Assembly: GCA_020216655.1 (NCBI GenBank)
Contig: JAIWNU010000210.1
Span: 1 to 6,333 of the forward strand
Origin: Treponema sp.
Lineage (GTDB): Bacteria > Spirochaetota > Spirochaetia > Treponematales > Breznakiellaceae
Direction: 5' to 3'
DNA length: 6,333 nucleotides
Shown here piece after piece: positions 5,455 to 6,333 of this stretch (position 1 is the first letter of the stretch; each line of letters starts with the position of its first letter). The position numbers and the translations under genes were made by a program. The notes below the pieces were generated by a model, which saw nothing but the letters and a program-made list of their open reading frames with translations, did no database searches and was not told where the DNA came from.

Positions 5455-6093
5455 TTACTCTATGAGACCCTTTTTTATTGCCAGCGTTACAGCCTCGGTT
5501 CTTGTAAAGGCGCCGAGTTTCCAGAGTATGTTGCTTACATGGAATTTAACCGTAGAAAGGCTAATGCACAGGGTCTCGGCTATCTGGCTGTTATTGAGCC
5601 CCTTGCCCATCAATGCCAGGACCTCAAGCTCCCGCTGGCTGAGAATCTCCGCATCAGCGTTATTGGGCACCGTGGCGGCATTGATAAGGCTCCGGGTAAC
5701 TTCGGGTGCCAACACGGGCTTACCTTCCGCGGCATCCACAATAGCCTTGGCAAGTTCTTCCGCAGGAATATCTTTTAAAAGATAGCCGATGGCTCCAGCC
5801 TTAAGGGCCCCTCGAATTTGATCATCCCTTTTATAGCTCGTAAGAATTATTATTCTACTGTCCGGATCCAGGTTCCGTAGATGGGCAGTGGCGGTTACGC
5901 CATCCATATCGGGCATATCAAGATCCATGAGTACCACATCTGGCTTTGCGGCACTATACAATTCCAGCGCCTCTCTGCCACTGGCCGCCTCGGCCACCAC
6001 CTGAATGGAATCATAGGTTTCCAAAAAAGTCGCAAGACCTTTCCTGACTACCGGATGATCGTCGGCTATCATTACACGAACGGGTCTTTGCAT
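5455..6093 (-). CDS. NarL/LuxR-type response regulator
   Basis: The protein is 212 residues with two domains. The receiver (about 5-122) has the acidic pair D11-D12 (VMIADDHPVVRKG), phospho-acceptor D57 (DVVLMDLDMPDMDG), T85 (IIILTSY) and K107 (GYLLKD), so all phosphorylation residues are intact. The LuxR-type helix-turn-helix (about 150-212) reads ILSQRELEVLALMGKGLNNS, then IAETLCISLSTVKFHVSNIL, a standard DNA-binding output. The protein would be phosphorylated by the histidine kinase immediately upstream; the kinase stop and this ATG are one base apart (TGA-G-ATG), so the two are translationally coupled. ATG 6093 is chosen because GGGGGA (6099-6104) lies 5 nt upstream. A GTG at 6123 would add ten residues that overlap the kinase. 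Targets are unknown, but the MCP-like and EAL genes downstream are obvious candidates. Confidence 0.93.
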   Translation of the reverse strand: MQRPVRVMIADDHPVVRKGLATFLETYDSIQVVAEAASGREALELYSAAKPDVVLMDLDMPDMDGVTATAHLRNLDPDSRIIILTSYKRDDQIRGALKAGAIGYLLKDIPAEELAKAIVDAAEGKPVLAPEVTRSLINAATVPNNADAEILSQRELEVLALMGKGLNNSQIAETLCISLSTVKFHVSNILWKLGAFTRTEAVTLAIKKGLIE

Positions 6094-6094
6094 C

Positions 6095-6333
6095 TCATTC
6101 CCCCGGCCATCTAAAAAACACACGCGTTCCTTTGCCAGGCTCGCTGTCTATCGTGAGGCGAGCGCCTGCAAGACGGGCCCGCTCTTCCATAATTGAAAGG
6201 CCCTGACCGCCATTATACCCATGAGAGGGGGCAAATCCTTTGCCGTCATCCTGCAAATGGAGGGAGAACCCATCCCTGTCCCCTTTCAGCTCAATTGTTA
6301 CCTTACACGCCTTCGCATGTTTGGCAATGTTAT
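6095..6333 (-). CDS. Sensor histidine kinase, NarL/DegS-type, C-terminal ATPase domain (partial, N-terminus outside window)
   Basis: Seventy-eight codons remain, entering from the right edge. They are the end of a HATPase_c domain: N-box NIAKHAKACKVTIEL, G1 box QDDGKGFAP, and G2 region NGGQGLSIMEERARLAGARL, closing with SEPGKGTRVFFRWPGE and TGA at 6095-6097. The GLSIMEERA and GKGTRV patterns are typical of the HisKA_3 kinases that partner NarL-type regulators, which matches the response regulator directly downstream. The dimerisation and phospho-His region and any sensor domain lie outside the window, so its stimulus and membrane topology cannot be judged. Confidence 0.9.
   Translation of the reverse strand, partial: NIAKHAKACKVTIELKGDRDGFSLHLQDDGKGFAPSHGYNGGQGLSIMEERARLAGARLTIDSEPGKGTRVFFRWPGE

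Noticed and set aside
6091..6126. In-frame fusion of the histidine kinase to the response regulator
   Set aside because: A careful reading across 6110-6126 shows the kinase ending at TGA 6095-6097 in a different frame, followed one base later by the regulator ATG with its own GGGGGA.

Overview
The window reads as mid-GC bacterial chromosome. Signal-transduction genes dominate, and nothing in it is an rRNA, tRNA, CRISPR array or recognisable insertion sequence. The mix is a soluble methyl-accepting-chemotaxis-like protein, an EAL phosphodiesterase, a NarL-type two-component pair and a secreted protein of unfamiliar type. This fits a free-living or gut spirochaete (Treponema-like) best, but that is an inference from gene style only, and a clostridial host cannot be excluded.

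Left part (1-722). A minus-strand XRE-type regulator fused to the start of an ImmA/IrrE peptidase domain runs off the left edge. Its promoter and a repeated TGGAG/CTCCA dyad array with a 33-bp period lie between it and the next gene. Middle-left (723-2673). An AraC-family regulator with a C-terminal GyrI-like effector-binding domain (minus) is divergent from an exported protein (plus). The exported protein is built of two copies of one domain of about 135 residues, and the two genes share a promoter region of about 170 bp.

Right part (2684-6333). All genes are on the minus strand. In transcription order they are: the C-terminal ATPase end of a NarL-type sensor histidine kinase (cut by the window edge); its LuxR/NarL-type response regulator, one base away; a 273-bp gap; a soluble MCP-like protein; and, 9 bp further, an EAL-domain cyclic-di-GMP phosphodiesterase. 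The MCP-like protein and the EAL protein both end in the same kind of PDC/Cache-like sensor domain. This suggests one ligand class read in parallel by a chemotaxis-type and a cyclic-di-GMP output. The EAL gene is broken by a -1 frame change inside the barrel. The break could be a one-base loss in a G run, but the site also carries an A_AAT_TTG slippery heptamer, an SD-like AGGGGA upstream, a stem-loop downstream and an ATGA stop/start overlap, so recoding or coupled re-initiation should be tested.
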